Shown one piece after another: positions 49,796-59,262 of a stretch of 64,000 nucleotides of DNA; positions within the stretch are counted from its first letter, which is position 1; each line of letters opens with the position of its first letter. Position numbers and translations under genes: made by a program. The DNA comes from Ahniella sp. (lineage in GTDB: Bacteria; Pseudomonadota; Gammaproteobacteria; Xanthomonadales; Ahniellaceae). The DNA lies in assembly GCA_016712105.1 (NCBI GenBank), contig JADJRU010000019.1:1-64000 (forward strand). Reading direction: 5' to 3'. The notes beneath the pieces were generated by a model. It was not told the origin of the DNA. It ran no database searches and was given only the letters and a program-made list of their open reading frames with translations.

Positions 49796-49915
49796 AAAAC
49801 GGGTATTGCTAGCATCATATCATGTTGTTGGGCCCCGCGCCGATCGCCACGAATGCGCGGGTTCGGCACCCATGAGCCGAGTTCACGGAATCATCCGAAC
49901 GCGGAGCAACTGTCG

Positions 49916-50818
49916 ATGGGCTGGGAGCAGATCCCCTCAAACCCATGGCATAAGGGTGCTGAAGTTCCCATTGGCTCCCGCAAGACCATTGTGCATGGCG
50001 AGTGGATTTCCAAGAACTTCCCGTCCCTTGGCGTCTTCATCGCGCGCAGCAGTCGGATCGCGCAATCGCTCGAACTCATAAGGGCCGTTCAAGACAAAAC
50101 CGCTGGAACCCCGCACGAGTCCGACGTGATGGAGGCCGAACGGACGATACATGAATTCTACTTCATCGGGCGCACGTTGTTGGCCTTTCCGAGATTTTGC
50201 AACGAGACGGTACAGACGAAGCTTCAATCGTCCATCGACGGCAATGTCGACAGCCGTCAAGATCGCAACCATGAAGCCAGGAACACCCAATCTGAGCTGT
50301 TCCATTTTTGCGTTCTCATCCATGCCGACTTCCTGCCCGAGCTGGCCGAGCCTGACATCCGCTTTCGCTTTGCTGGCGAGGTCTTTGGTTGTGCGGTGAA
50401 ACGCATGAACACGACTTCTGACAGCAAAATGAGAAGCCGCTTCAAGCAGGCCATCAAACAGATTCGTCGCTCCGGAATACGTGGATTTGTCTGCATTGAT
50501 GTTGATTTCCGCCTTTCATCCATGAGCGAACCCCTTGACTCGTTCGTAGCGCACGAACGCGGCCATCAATTCGACGCAGCGATCGCGCACTTGTTCGGTG
50601 TACATGGAGAACGCTCAGTTGAGCCCGCCTACTGCGGCTCATTTGTGGTCGGCTTGGCACGCAGCGACAGCGGTGTCACCGGGCCCATTCACGTGGCAGC
50701 GTACTACCAAAAGATCGTAGTATTCGAGGACACGTTTGCGGACCCCAGCTTGGCTGACGCCTTTCAGTCCGCGCTGCAAAGGGGCTACAATGCGTTCCTG
50801 AATATCGGCGCCAGCTGA
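49916..50818 (+). CDS. Putative restriction-fold (PD-(D/E)XK-like) accessory protein
   Basis: 300 residues from the ATG at 49916 (GGAG upstream; an earlier ATG at 49853 is possible). Residues 125-195 recall a nuclease-like core: E127, D147 in EPDIRF, then GEVFGCAVKRM with K162. After this comes the helix FKQAIKQIRRSGIRGFVCID, the pattern seen after the ExK motif in some restriction-like proteins. The expected E before the lysine (residue 160) is alanine, so activity is uncertain. It is the first cargo gene after the recombinase. Defence is a reasonable but unproved guess. Confidence 0.4.
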   Translation: MGWEQIPSNPWHKGAEVPIGSRKTIVHGEWISKNFPSLGVFIARSSRIAQSLELIRAVQDKTAGTPHESDVMEAERTIHEFYFIGRTLLAFPRFCNETVQTKLQSSIDGNVDSRQDRNHEARNTQSELFHFCVLIHADFLPELAEPDIRFRFAGEVFGCAVKRMNTTSDSKMRSRFKQAIKQIRRSGIRGFVCIDVDFRLSSMSEPLDSFVAHERGHQFDAAIAHLFGVHGERSVEPAYCGSFVVGLARSDSGVTGPIHVAAYYQKIVVFEDTFADPSLADAFQSALQRGYNAFLNIGAS

Positions 50819-51266
50819 TACACCCCGGTGCCGACGCCCGGCCTGACGCCCGACGTCGGCTAGCTAGATCTCGGTGCAGAGGATGTGTGCGTCAGCTGAG
50901 CTCGGGTCAGCAATGTCGCCTCGCTGACCGCTATGGCGGCACTCGAACAGGAACGACCGGTCGACACTACTATTTGCAATCGATGAGATGAGAGTCCTTG
51001 CGGAACCAGCCCCCACTTGCTCACATGCTCCAATTCTCCACCATCAACATCCGGCTGTTTCGCCGCCGCTTGCGGGCGCCAATCCCGCGCGCCCCAGCTC
51101 GAATCATGCAATTGCAATGGCCAACTTAGAGTGCTAGCCTATGGCCCAGATCGGCGGCTCGCTGAACCGGCGAAGTCCCGTTCGACATGTCGCTTCCATC
51201 GAATGCGTGATGCCGTACTGAAAGCACAGGTGCGTTCACCGAATCAAATCACGTTAGGAGACGCCC
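50819..51266. other. Intergenic, no supported gene
   Basis: 450 bp between two cargo genes. An imperfect inverted repeat (GCCGACG ... CGACGTCGGC) follows the first gene at about 50830-50861 and may be its terminator. Confidence 0.35.
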
Positions 51267-51722
51267 ATGAGAATGAGCATCGCAATGCGCGCCGATCTAC
51301 TAAAGACGCTATTGGTCGAAGACCGCCAAGAGATTCGCGGCATCCGTTCGTCAATATACAACTTGACCACATTGCTCGCGACTGCGTCGTTTGCGATCAG
51401 CGCATTCCTGTTTCGCCAGGATCAGACTTTCGCTGCCTCGTCGTTCACCCGTACAATTATCGACGGACTCTTCGTCATGCTTCTGTGGGTCTTGTTCTTG
51501 CGGCTCAAGCGCGACCTACATCGCGCCCGCCAGTGTCTCGTGGCGAGACAGAAGCTAATTATGGGCTTGGGAACGGCCTCTGGAATGGCAATCTTTAATC
51601 CCTTTCAAGACGCGCGCAAACAGACGACCGACGTGAGCGATTCTGAACTGTGGTGGCTTCCGATCTTGGCGACTCTCGCGATCATGATCAAGGCACTCGT
51701 TGTGTATAATCAACACCCATAG
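51267..51722 (+). CDS. Small membrane protein (cargo)
   Basis: 151 residues; TTAGGAGACGCCC precedes the ATG. Three predicted spans: ATASFAISAFLF, IIDGLFVMLLWVLFLRL, and ILATLAIMIKALVVY. Basic loops between them suggest the cytoplasmic side. No family recognised. It ends 45-60 bp before the duplicated recombinase 3' end, so it is the last gene of this cargo block. Confidence 0.5.
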   Translation: MRMSIAMRADLLKTLLVEDRQEIRGIRSSIYNLTTLLATASFAISAFLFRQDQTFAASSFTRTIIDGLFVMLLWVLFLRLKRDLHRARQCLVARQKLIMGLGTASGMAIFNPFQDARKQTTDVSDSELWWLPILATLAIMIKALVVYNQHP

Positions 51723-51769
51723 CGGCTCGCTGCGGCCGCAGTCGGTTGCCCGCCGCAAATGCGGACCTT

Positions 51770-52242
51770 GGTTTCTGCACGTTGATCAGGCACGAGGAGG
51801 AGCGCGTCCTCGGCCTCCTCGTCGACCGGAGCGAATTCGACGGTGCCCGGAAGACGGTCGCCGTCACCTTCAAGCCGACCGGTATGAGATCGGCGGCCAC
51901 CGACGTGGTCGCGGCACAGCAGGCGCTACGGTGAGCCAAGACCCGCTCAGGATCGAGTTTCGAGTCGAGTTGGCGAACCGGCGCGTGGCGCCGAAGCCGG
52001 TGCCCGGGGCCAAGGCTGACCGACAGCGGTTGGACCGGGCGGCGCGTCGGGCCCGGAACCTGGCGCTGGCCTATTGGATCGACCACCTCATCCGAACCGG
52101 GCAGGTGGCCGACCTGGCGACGGTGGCGCGGATGTGCGGGGTGTCGCGGGCGCGGGTGACCCGGGTACGTGACCTCGTACAGCGGGATTGCGCTGCACAT
52201 GAGAGTATCCTTGCCCTGCAAATCTCTGTGCCCGCCCAATAG
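51770..52242 (+). pseudogene. Duplicated 3' end of the serine recombinase
   Basis: First frame: HEEERVLGLLVDRSEFDGAR, then KTVAVTFKPTGM and a stop after QQALR. An overlapping GTG frame continues DPLRIEFRVELANRRVAPKP, LDRAARRARNLALAYWIDHL and ADLATVARMCGVSRARVTRV. These match the last 160 residues of the recombinase at 47978-49795 (there fused in one frame). The catalytic domain is missing. It is the remains of a related element that had inserted at the same place, or the far end of a duplication. Confidence 0.75.
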
Positions 52243-52405
52243 GGGAATGCGGCCTCGCAAATCCTTTCCATGCTCCCATTCTCATGCTAGCCTCCGTGGA
52301 TAACACGCACCGTCTGGCGCAACCTGTTTGGCCCGCGGTCGCGACCGGCGGGATCTCCCGTGACTTGCCCCATGATTGGCAGTGGCCGCTTGAAAGGAGC
52401 CGTAG

Positions 52406-53023
52406 ATGCCCGATGCGACACAGCAAATCCCCGACTGGGTAATGGTTCTAGCCGTATTGCTTGGGCCCATCCTTGCCGTACAAGCCGAAAGCGTTCTTCG
52501 GCGGCGGCGTGAGCGCCATGAAAGAAAGTTGGATGTGTTTCGCACCTTGATGGCGCATCGGGCGGCCGGCCTCTCTCCAGCGCACGTGGAAGCGCTCAAC
52601 AGAATCGACATTGAATTTCGCGGAAACAGGAAAGTGACCGCCGCATGGAAGTCCTATATCGACCATCTCAATGACCACTCCTTGACGCCGGAGACTTGGG
52701 GTGCAAGGAAGGAAGATTTGCTAACCGACCTCCTAAGTGAAATGGCTCGCGCACTCAACTACGACTTCGACCGCGTGCACATCAAGCGCGCTGCATACTA
52801 CCCTCAGGGATACGGGGACATCGATCAGGATCAATTGGCCATACGTAAAGGACTCGCGGCAGTTCTCAAGGGGGAGCAGCACGTTCCCATGCGGATTACA
52901 TCAGTTCCCGTCACGGAGCAGGAAGCTGCGGAACAGGCCGAGCTGCGCGGGCTTATGATCAAGTCATACCGAGGAGAGTTGCCGCTCGAAGTTCGCATTG
53001 TGGATCGCGCTACCGCCGACTAG
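52406..53023 (+). CDS. DUF6680-type membrane-anchored protein
   Basis: 205 residues; GAAAGGAG precedes the ATG. One N-terminal membrane span (WVMVLAVLLGPILAVQAE), then RRRRERHERKLDVFRTLMAH and LSPAHVEALNRIDIEF, the recognisable block of this family, and a mixed alpha/beta end. These proteins occur as single genes in mobile islands; their function is not known. Second cargo block, after the duplicated recombinase end. Confidence 0.6.
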   Translation: MPDATQQIPDWVMVLAVLLGPILAVQAESVLRRRRERHERKLDVFRTLMAHRAAGLSPAHVEALNRIDIEFRGNRKVTAAWKSYIDHLNDHSLTPETWGARKEDLLTDLLSEMARALNYDFDRVHIKRAAYYPQGYGDIDQDQLAIRKGLAAVLKGEQHVPMRITSVPVTEQEAAEQAELRGLMIKSYRGELPLEVRIVDRATAD

Positions 53024-53188
53024 AACCGTAGCACATCCGCAAATGCCGGAGACGGCAATCCAGGACCGCGGGAAGTTGACACTCCCCATATGAGGGGTTT
53101 AGCATGCCTACCGGGGCCGCTGCGTGAGGCTGACACGCCGCCACTTTGTTAGATCGGCCCATACGGCGCTATGTCCAAGGAGAACATG

Positions 53189-53767
53189 ATGGCCAGACTT
53201 CGACTTGTCGTGCTGCTCTCTCAAGCACTGCTGCTGGTGTCCACGTTGGCGTCGGGGAGTGAGCCGGGGCAGGCCCCTGCACTTTCAGCGGCTGAGAATT
53301 CCACGTTCAGCCGCGTGATTGGCAAGGCCTTCCAGGCTCCCCTTGTGGAAGCCGATCTGGACAGCGTGCGCTCCGTGTGCCAGCACTACACGACTCGTAC
53401 GGGAATACGAATGAGCCGCGCCGAGGTGACGGCCCTCGGCGACATCCTGACCTTGACCTATCGATACAACGTCGAGCTAGGGCGCTGCCTCCTGTTGTCG
53501 CTGGATTCTGGCCAACCATTTGTCTCCAAAGCCTATGGAGAATTGGCACAGCAGATGGTGGCCACCGGATACGCGCGAAAAGGAAAGATAGACGCTGATC
53601 GGTCGCTCTTGGTCAGCACCGCGCGGCGTACTCGTAGTACGAATGAATTCGGTGAGGAATTTGCACCGCTTACCCGCGGGAGCATCCTGGCAAGCAATGC
53701 CCATCTTGAGACCGTCAAGCCGAATTTCGACAAGATCGCGCAAGTTCTTGGGGCCTTTGCAAATTAG
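53189..53767 (+). CDS. Secreted hypothetical protein (cargo)
   Basis: 192 residues from the ATG at 53189: AAGGAG lies six bases upstream; earlier in-frame ATGs are at 53171 and 53186. Signal peptide (LVVLLSQALLLVSTLASG). The mature part is mainly helical (NSTFSRVIGKAFQAPLVEAD, AYGELAQQMVATGYARKGKI). No family recognised; predicted periplasmic. Confidence 0.5.
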   Translation: MARLRLVVLLSQALLLVSTLASGSEPGQAPALSAAENSTFSRVIGKAFQAPLVEADLDSVRSVCQHYTTRTGIRMSRAEVTALGDILTLTYRYNVELGRCLLLSLDSGQPFVSKAYGELAQQMVATGYARKGKIDADRSLLVSTARRTRSTNEFGEEFAPLTRGSILASNAHLETVKPNFDKIAQVLGAFAN

Positions 53768-53832
53768 CCGGTAGGATTCTGTTTTGTTCTCGTGCTGGCC
53801 AATTTTCACGGCAAGTCCGGAGGTGGAACGAG

Positions 53833-54363
53833 ATGGGACTTTTTGGGAAAAGCAAGATCACCGAAGCAGAAGCCGTAAGTCGGTTTGTAAGTGAGTTGGC
53901 GGCAAGCATGAAGAGACAATGGCCCGCGATTGCCGGCCAGCTGAAAATGGCGTCCACGGATAATGAATTCATGAAAGAAGAAAGACATGCGGATTTCGAG
54001 TTCTTGCTCGCGGCTTACGCGGTGCAACTTCGTGCGCTGCGAAATGTCTTGCCAGCAGATCAAGCTGCGAGAGTTCGCGGTCATTTCGATGCTTGTATTG
54101 GCGTGGCGCTACCCGGGGGATATGCCGAGTCCGCAATCGGCGAGTACGATAAGGCATGGGACGAGGCCGCGGCAGCGGGCGAGATGCCGTTTCACGGCAC
54201 GGCTTCAATGTTGTTCAAGAAGCTCGGCTGCCGCGACACGGTTTCGGCGGGAAGCCAAACGTTCATGAATCCTGTTCTGCTAACGGCCTTTGGTGCAATC
54301 CTAGTGGATTTTGAGATTGGTTGGTGGAAGAACGCGGCAGCCAGACACAATATCGTTCCGTAG
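53833..54363 (+). CDS. Hypothetical soluble protein (cargo)
   Basis: 176 residues; GGAGGTGG precedes the ATG. Starts MGLFGKSKITEAEAVSRFV and is mainly helical (FEFLLAAYAVQLRALRNVLP). No signal peptide, span or known motif. It lies alone between the previous cargo gene and the convergent restriction-modification gene. Confidence 0.5.
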   Translation: MGLFGKSKITEAEAVSRFVSELAASMKRQWPAIAGQLKMASTDNEFMKEERHADFEFLLAAYAVQLRALRNVLPADQAARVRGHFDACIGVALPGGYAESAIGEYDKAWDEAAAAGEMPFHGTASMLFKKLGCRDTVSAGSQTFMNPVLLTAFGAILVDFEIGWWKNAAARHNIVP

Positions 54364-54666
54364 TTGTGTGATGCGCGCTTTCACGCTGCGCTGTTGCGCG
54401 GATACCGCGCCTTCTTCGATATCGGAACTGCGTGATTTCGCTTGGCCACCCAGTGGCCTCCACTTCATTCAATGACATCCCAACAAGACGATGTCCCACC
54501 GCATGCGCTTGGCGTCTGTTGTGTCACCTCACTACCGATACACCCCGCCCCACCCTCTTGATCATCGAACTCTTGTAGATGGCCTGCCGCACGACCCCCG
54601 CGCAAATTGGCGGCCTTTGTTCGGCCCGGCATCAGCGTCTCGAACCAGGTCCTCTTACCATGCGAC
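54364..54666. other. Convergent intergenic region
   Basis: 300 bp between the cargo gene and the stop of the restriction-modification gene; no gene and no strong terminator recognised. Confidence 0.3.
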
Positions 54667-55404
54667 TCACCACTCGTGGCTTTCGACGAGTTCGATATCC
54701 GCGTCCTCAAGGCCGAAGAGCTCATACACACAAGCATCAGTCCGACGATCGGCGTCGTCCAGCTGGCGCCGGAGGATAGTTCTCGTTGCCTCCGATCTCG
54801 CAGCCGACAGCTGCCTCCGCAGCACAAGGGTGGAGTCGACAAGGGCAATGAGGCTGTCCACGTGCGCCTTGGGTGCATCCTTGGGGTACGGGAATTCGCG
54901 CAGATTCTTGATCACAATCTTCGGGAACACCCGCCTGGCTCCCTTTACCGCCTTGCCTTTGTAATACGCTGAAATAAGGCGGGAGTTAAGCACGCCGACC
55001 AGCATCTTCAGCTTTGCCACATCATCATGCTGATTCAGGACAGTGAGCACGCTCTTGTTGCTCAGAAAGCAATCCTCTTCGAATGTCGCATTCAGACAAC
55101 AGGGCGGGGGCGACGTAATCTCACGTATCAGAACGCGCGGCCGAGCAAAGACATCAATGGTTCGCGGCTGCGATAGCCAGCGCCCGTACCGCATCCACAT
55201 GCCGGACCAAGCCGTCTCATAGCGTCTGACGTCCTTCCCCTCCAAGTAGCGATACGTGTCGTCGGAATCTCCGTGGTCTCGATCAAACACGTGATTCTTG
55301 ACATCAGCCGCGGTCTGTTTCGGGACGCCCTTGCCCTTCTCATATGCCTGCAGACCCGTCCGCACGTCAAAAACATCGCCCACCGTCGTTGCATTCAAGG
55401 CCAC
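54667..55404 (-). CDS. Target-recognition part of the type IIG enzyme (out of frame)
   Basis: 245 residues from a GTG at 55404, but the same frame is open and protein-like back to about 55545 (SAAEFAAPTWHSIAQGEWDA, GRISFSGAEGLDAILRRV). It is the natural continuation of the gene at 55395-57548, with TaqI/Eco57I-like features: VGDVFDVRTGLQAYEKGKG, NKSVLTVLNQHDDVAKLKML, VGVLNSRLISAYYKGKAVKG, LVDSTLVLRRQL and the closing VYELFGLEDADIELVESHEW. It chooses the DNA target. Read alone it would not be made without the rest. Confidence 0.7.
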   Translation of the reverse strand: MALNATTVGDVFDVRTGLQAYEKGKGVPKQTAADVKNHVFDRDHGDSDDTYRYLEGKDVRRYETAWSGMWMRYGRWLSQPRTIDVFARPRVLIREITSPPPCCLNATFEEDCFLSNKSVLTVLNQHDDVAKLKMLVGVLNSRLISAYYKGKAVKGARRVFPKIVIKNLREFPYPKDAPKAHVDSLIALVDSTLVLRRQLSAARSEATRTILRRQLDDADRRTDACVYELFGLEDADIELVESHEW

Positions 55405-57548
55405 ACGGCGGAGAATGGCATCAAGGCCCTCGGCCCCAGAAAACGAGATCCGCCCCGACGCATCCCATTCGCCCTGCGCGATCGAATGCCAGGTGGGTGC
55501 CGCAAATTCGGCGGCGGAATTGACCCGCGCAACTCTGACTGCATCTGATTTCCCCCATTGCAGACGAATACACAGGGCTCCATCGCCACTCTCTCGAATA
55601 CCTCGTAATTGAGATCGATCACGCTGGCCAATTTAGGCCTCATTAGATCACGCAGCAGCCTAGCGCTTTCTACACTAAGCCAGGAGTTCGGGACGATGAA
55701 TGAGAAGCACCCAGTCCGCTTGGTCATCCGTTCTGCGTGCTCCATGAACAGCATGAATGTGTTTTGCTTCTCCCACGACGCCGCAAAGTGCGTCGCGTAG
55801 TACCCGCGCTCAGGCTTCGTCATCAAGTCGCGCGTGAAGATATACGGCGGGTTCCCAACCACACAATCAAAGCCGCCCGATTTCATTGCCTCGGGGAACT
55901 CATGTCTCCAGTCAAACGGATTGATTCGCTTGACTTCCTCCGTGTCTGGCAAGAGTCTGTCGGCGAAATAGTCATGATCGATAAGCGAATTGCCGCATTT
56001 GATGTTGTCGGCCAAATTGGGTAGTGCCCGCTCATGAAAGAGTGCCATTTGCCGCGCAAAAGTCTGGTCGTTCTCGCCCTCCAGTACTGTCAAGAGGAGC
56101 GACAGCTTGGACACTTCTACGGCCTGGCGGTCGACGTCCACGCCGAAGATGTGGGCAATAAGGATGCGCTTCTTCTCACCGATCGTTAAGCGCCACTCGC
56201 CTTTTCCGTCCCGGAATAGTGCCTTCTTGTGCGCCTCCGGGTTGTTCCCGGTGTACCACTTGAGACAGTAGTCAAGGAGGAATCGGTATGCCCCTAACAG
56301 GAACGACCCACTTCCACAGGCCATATCAAGGACGCGGAGAGGCTGTCTTGCTATTTGGGCCGGACTTTTACCTTCGATTTCTACACCTACGGTTCGCGCG
56401 ACAATGTAATCGACGATGTATTGGGGCGTATAATACACGCCTCCCGCCTTGCGGACTTCCGGCTTGTCTTCAACCTTGGCCTGGTGCCCGGCAGTCAATC
56501 GAATGACCTTACCGATGAAGCGTTCATAGACCGTGCCGAGGATTTCGACCGGGAGAACCGTAAATTCGTATGGCGAGCCGTGCGCAAAGTACAGGCTTTG
56601 AAGGATAGGCCTCAGCACCTTGTCGTCTAGATGGAGCTTGGGCGTGATCTGATCCGGACCTTCTGAGACGCCTGCTTCATTTCTGAAATGAAACATCCCC
56701 GAGTTGTACTTCTCGTCAGCCTTGTGACAGAGCGTGCCGACGAACCGCGTATAGATGCCCTCCCTCTCGCACAACTTCAAGAGCTGCTCTTCAGGTTCTA
56801 GGCGCCGGTCCTCCGCCATGCGCAAGAAGATCACGCGGTCGATGGTCAACTGGACTGCAGCGTTAAGGTCATCGGCGGACAACGATGGGTTGCGCAAGGC
56901 GAAATTGCGGGCCAGCGCTACTCGCCAGCCCTCAATCTCCTTGAGGAATTCTGCGTCCACCTCCGAGGTTCCACGCTTGCGTTTGTTGGCTGCATATTGA
57001 TCGAACGCCCCGGACCAAACCGCCTCCCGGGAAAAGATGTCCCAAATTTCGTGCAGGCGGTCGGCATATTCGTCATACCTCAGGTAAAGTGTTCGTGCGT
57101 GACTGGCCTGGTCACCTGGTCGCGGGCGCGAAGCACAATCGTAAATGGCCAGCTCTTCGAAATCGGTGAGAATGGAGCACGGTGTCTTGGCGCTCCAGCC
57201 GTAGCGCCGGAGTTGATAGGCCGGGCCAGAATCGGAGTTGATGTTGACACCGCACTTCTTTGCCTCTGCGAAGAACTTCAGTGTCTGCCCTACGCGAAAG
57301 GCATAATCTGGAGCCTTCTGCCGACCTTCGATCTCTAGGCTATCTTCAAACATGACCTCGCGGTACTGTGGAGCAATGAGCGCGGAGTTTCGAACGTCCC
57401 AGCCCAGCGCCTCGAATAGCGGGTCAATGAGCGTCTGTCGGACATGGGCCTCCTTAACCCCTGGCGCCAAAAACGACTGTCGATTCATCTCGAAATAGCG
57501 GCACAGCGTGGCAATCTCGTTCTTCCCCTGCTCAAATGTCTTGCTCAT
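55395..57548 (-). CDS. Type IIG restriction enzyme-methyltransferase, N-terminal part
   Basis: Starts at the ATG at 57548 (AGGGG upstream). Residues 1-100 hold a PD-(D/E)XK nuclease: D81 (APDYAF), E95-x-K97 (AEAKK). A helical connector leads to the methyltransferase: YYTPQYIVDYIV, motif I DMACGSGSF (408-416) and motif IV NPPY (566-569). Around residue 650, after EPCVFVCNGG, the frame is lost at a TTTCCCCC tract; the target-recognition domain continues in another frame to 54667. The full protein would have about 960 residues, normal for this type. Such enzymes methylate host DNA and cut unmodified DNA. Confidence 0.8.
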   Translation of the reverse strand: MSKTFEQGKNEIATLCRYFEMNRQSFLAPGVKEAHVRQTLIDPLFEALGWDVRNSALIAPQYREVMFEDSLEIEGRQKAPDYAFRVGQTLKFFAEAKKCGVNINSDSGPAYQLRRYGWSAKTPCSILTDFEELAIYDCASRPRPGDQASHARTLYLRYDEYADRLHEIWDIFSREAVWSGAFDQYAANKRKRGTSEVDAEFLKEIEGWRVALARNFALRNPSLSADDLNAAVQLTIDRVIFLRMAEDRRLEPEEQLLKLCEREGIYTRFVGTLCHKADEKYNSGMFHFRNEAGVSEGPDQITPKLHLDDKVLRPILQSLYFAHGSPYEFTVLPVEILGTVYERFIGKVIRLTAGHQAKVEDKPEVRKAGGVYYTPQYIVDYIVARTVGVEIEGKSPAQIARQPLRVLDMACGSGSFLLGAYRFLLDYCLKWYTGNNPEAHKKALFRDGKGEWRLTIGEKKRILIAHIFGVDVDRQAVEVSKLSLLLTVLEGENDQTFARQMALFHERALPNLADNIKCGNSLIDHDYFADRLLPDTEEVKRINPFDWRHEFPEAMKSGGFDCVVGNPPYIFTRDLMTKPERGYYATHFAASWEKQNTFMLFMEHAERMTKRTGCFSFIVPNSWLSVESARLLRDLMRPKLASVIDLNYEVFERVAMEPCVFVCNGGNQMQSELRGSIPPPNLRHPPGIRSRRANGMRRGGSRFLGPRALMPFSAVWP
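55549..55556 (-). other. Homopolymer frameshift site in the type IIG gene
   Basis: GGGGGAAA on the coding strand. One additional base here would join the methyltransferase frame (CVFVCNGG) to the recognition-domain frame (KSDAVRVARVNSAAEFAAPT). The tract could be a phase-variation switch, an inactivating mutation or a sequencing error. Confidence 0.5.
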
Positions 57549-58048
57549 ACCCACCCCTCTGGGGAACTGACACCCTGCTTGAGTACTGGACCCGCGCGAC
57601 CGGCGCGTTGACGGGTCAATCTGCTTGATCAGTCCAATCCACAGATTCTCGCAATTAACGGACGAATGGCGGTCCGGGGGATATCGCGTTGCGCGCCGGC
57701 GGGTGACCGCCTGATCACGATTCCCGCCGGGCTCGTGTTTGATCCCGTCACTCCGCATGGCTAACTGAATGCGTGTCATCCCCATAGCGAAGATCCGACG
57801 TGTTTCACCGATGATACACCCTTGAAGTCGCGCGGTAAAGCGGTTCGCGGACGGGGGTAGAGTTGTCATGGTTTCGGGCACTCAGCGACGGCGCGCCCCC
57901 AGGGCGCCGTTACCGCGAAGTGTGTGGAACCATCCGAATCCTCAAGGCCCCGGCACGACGGCCGCTCCAACTTCGCGCCTGGCGCCGCCGCCTGTGCTAT
58001 CATTGCCCCCGGAATCGGAATCGGACTCGAATGCGGAGATTTGCAACA
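57549..58048. other. Intergenic, no supported gene
   Basis: 500 bp upstream of the type IIG gene. A minus-strand frame is open but shows no protein character; the promoter of the enzyme must lie here. I see no control (C) protein gene. Confidence 0.35.
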
Positions 58049-58147
58049 ATGACCGCCTCCCGCCGCACCACCATCTTCATCGACGGCAGCACCTTCCGCG
58101 ACACGTTGCGAAAGGCGTTTCGGCGGCATGATTCCCGACGGGAGTAG
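58049..58147 (+). pseudogene. Truncated NYN-domain protein
   Basis: 32 residues from the ATG at 58049: RTTIFIDGSTFRDTLRKAFR then a stop. The FIDGSxF start is the first strand and acidic motif of NYN/PIN-like RNases. The rest of the domain is absent, so this is a remnant. Confidence 0.4.
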
Positions 58148-58155
58148 CGCAGTTG

Positions 58156-58222
58156 CGCGATCATGGCGCCATGTCTGTGATGAATGCGTTACGGGTGGGG
58201 TATTGCATAGGCGCAGGATGCG
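58156..58222. repeat. Short dispersed repeat, copy B
   Basis: Gap-free partner of 45-112 (GCGCGATC, GTGATGAATGCGT, TTGCATAGG). Lies about 165 bp beyond the stop of the gene ending in SMGSVKGLFR. Confidence 0.4.
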
Positions 58223-58378
58223 GACCATGCGCCGCGCGGCGCAGTAGGGGCCCGGGTCGCGGTCCCTGCCGCAACCCCGAGACGGCGCGGCGCTTTGCGT
58301 TCGCTGGTGGGCGCCGTGCGGTGTCTGAGGGCCAACGTCGCGGGCAGTCGCAAGCGACCATTCTGCGGCTTGGCCGGA

Positions 58379-58996
58379 CTACCGAAATAGACCCTTCACA
58401 CTTCCCATGCTAGTCGATTCGCTTGGGACCGCTTCGGAAAAAACGAGCCGTGGGGCTGGTCCTAGTGCATTTGCACCAAGGGGAACAAAGGTAACCTTCG
58501 CATCTGGATTACCCAGAAACGCAGTCATAGATAGGCGAACAAAGAGTTCAGATTGGCCGCTAATTACAACGTCGCGCATGCATTCGGTAACGTCTAGTGT
58601 GTATAGCCCCTCACCGTGAATCGCCAGAGGCTCGGTCATGCAAAAAGGTCGAGAAAAATCAAAGTCCCATTTCCCCTGCCAATCCACGCTTGTCCAGGGC
58701 ACTAGACAAACGTCAATTCGTTCCGCGAAGTCTCTTTCCGGTACAAAAAGCTCCAACCGACACGATCCAAAATCACTAGGAAAGTCACCAATATTCCACA
58801 GCATGACAGCACGCTTGTTCGAAAACGTGCCATACCCTGTAGGCTCGTAATAGTTCGATACGACCAGCCCGGGGAAATTCGATGTCCCCCCGCCGAAGAG
58901 AGCTATGGAAATCGCTTCGTGCGGCGCGACAACCGTCTCCCCGTATGCTAATCCGGCGAACATCAATACAACGGCGATTGAAAACGGACTGCGCAT
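58379..58996 (-). CDS. Secreted DNRLRE-like protein with VKGLFR tail
   Basis: 205 residues from the ATG at 58996 (AGAGGAAA upstream). Signal peptide: IAVVLMFAGLAYG. The body resembles the DNRLRE/CBM-like beta-sandwich of secreted proteins: NKRAVMLWNIGDFPSDFGSC, RLELFVPERDFAERIDVCLV, YTLDVTECMRDVVISGQSEL. The C-terminus ESTSMGSVKGLFR is the shared tail also found at 637 and 62394. Predicted to be exported and perhaps surface-anchored through the tail. Its neighbours are accessory genes, so it looks like host sequence between insertions. Confidence 0.65.
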   Translation of the reverse strand: MRSPFSIAVVLMFAGLAYGETVVAPHEAISIALFGGGTSNFPGLVVSNYYEPTGYGTFSNKRAVMLWNIGDFPSDFGSCRLELFVPERDFAERIDVCLVPWTSVDWQGKWDFDFSRPFCMTEPLAIHGEGLYTLDVTECMRDVVISGQSELFVRLSMTAFLGNPDAKVTFVPLGANALGPAPRLVFSEAVPSESTSMGSVKGLFR

Positions 58997-59262
58997 AGCG
59001 TTTCCTCTCGTGGCTCGGGACATCGGTTGCAGCAGAATTGTAGCATGATCTTCGGTTGGGTTGGCAGAGACTTAGCCCGTATCCCATGGCATGGTGAACA
59101 ATGGCACGTGATATGGCGAATCCTATTGCACTCCAAGCAGGGGGCCCCCACATGAACATTAGCCAGAAACACGCATTCCATCTGCACCGCGACCCCCGAC
59201 GCCCTCCACCTACAAGCAACCGTGCAGCACTGCCGACACACCAGCTTGCCAGCCTGCTTCAT

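Noticed and set aside
36749..53156. TTGTTAGAT at 36759 and about 53146 as possible att direct repeats
   Set aside because: Only nine bases match and flanks differ; a match of this length is expected by chance over 64 kb.
50819..54363. Cargo genes as an integron cassette array
   Set aside because: Single plus-strand genes with gaps look cassette-like, but no recurring attC-type palindromes were found between them.
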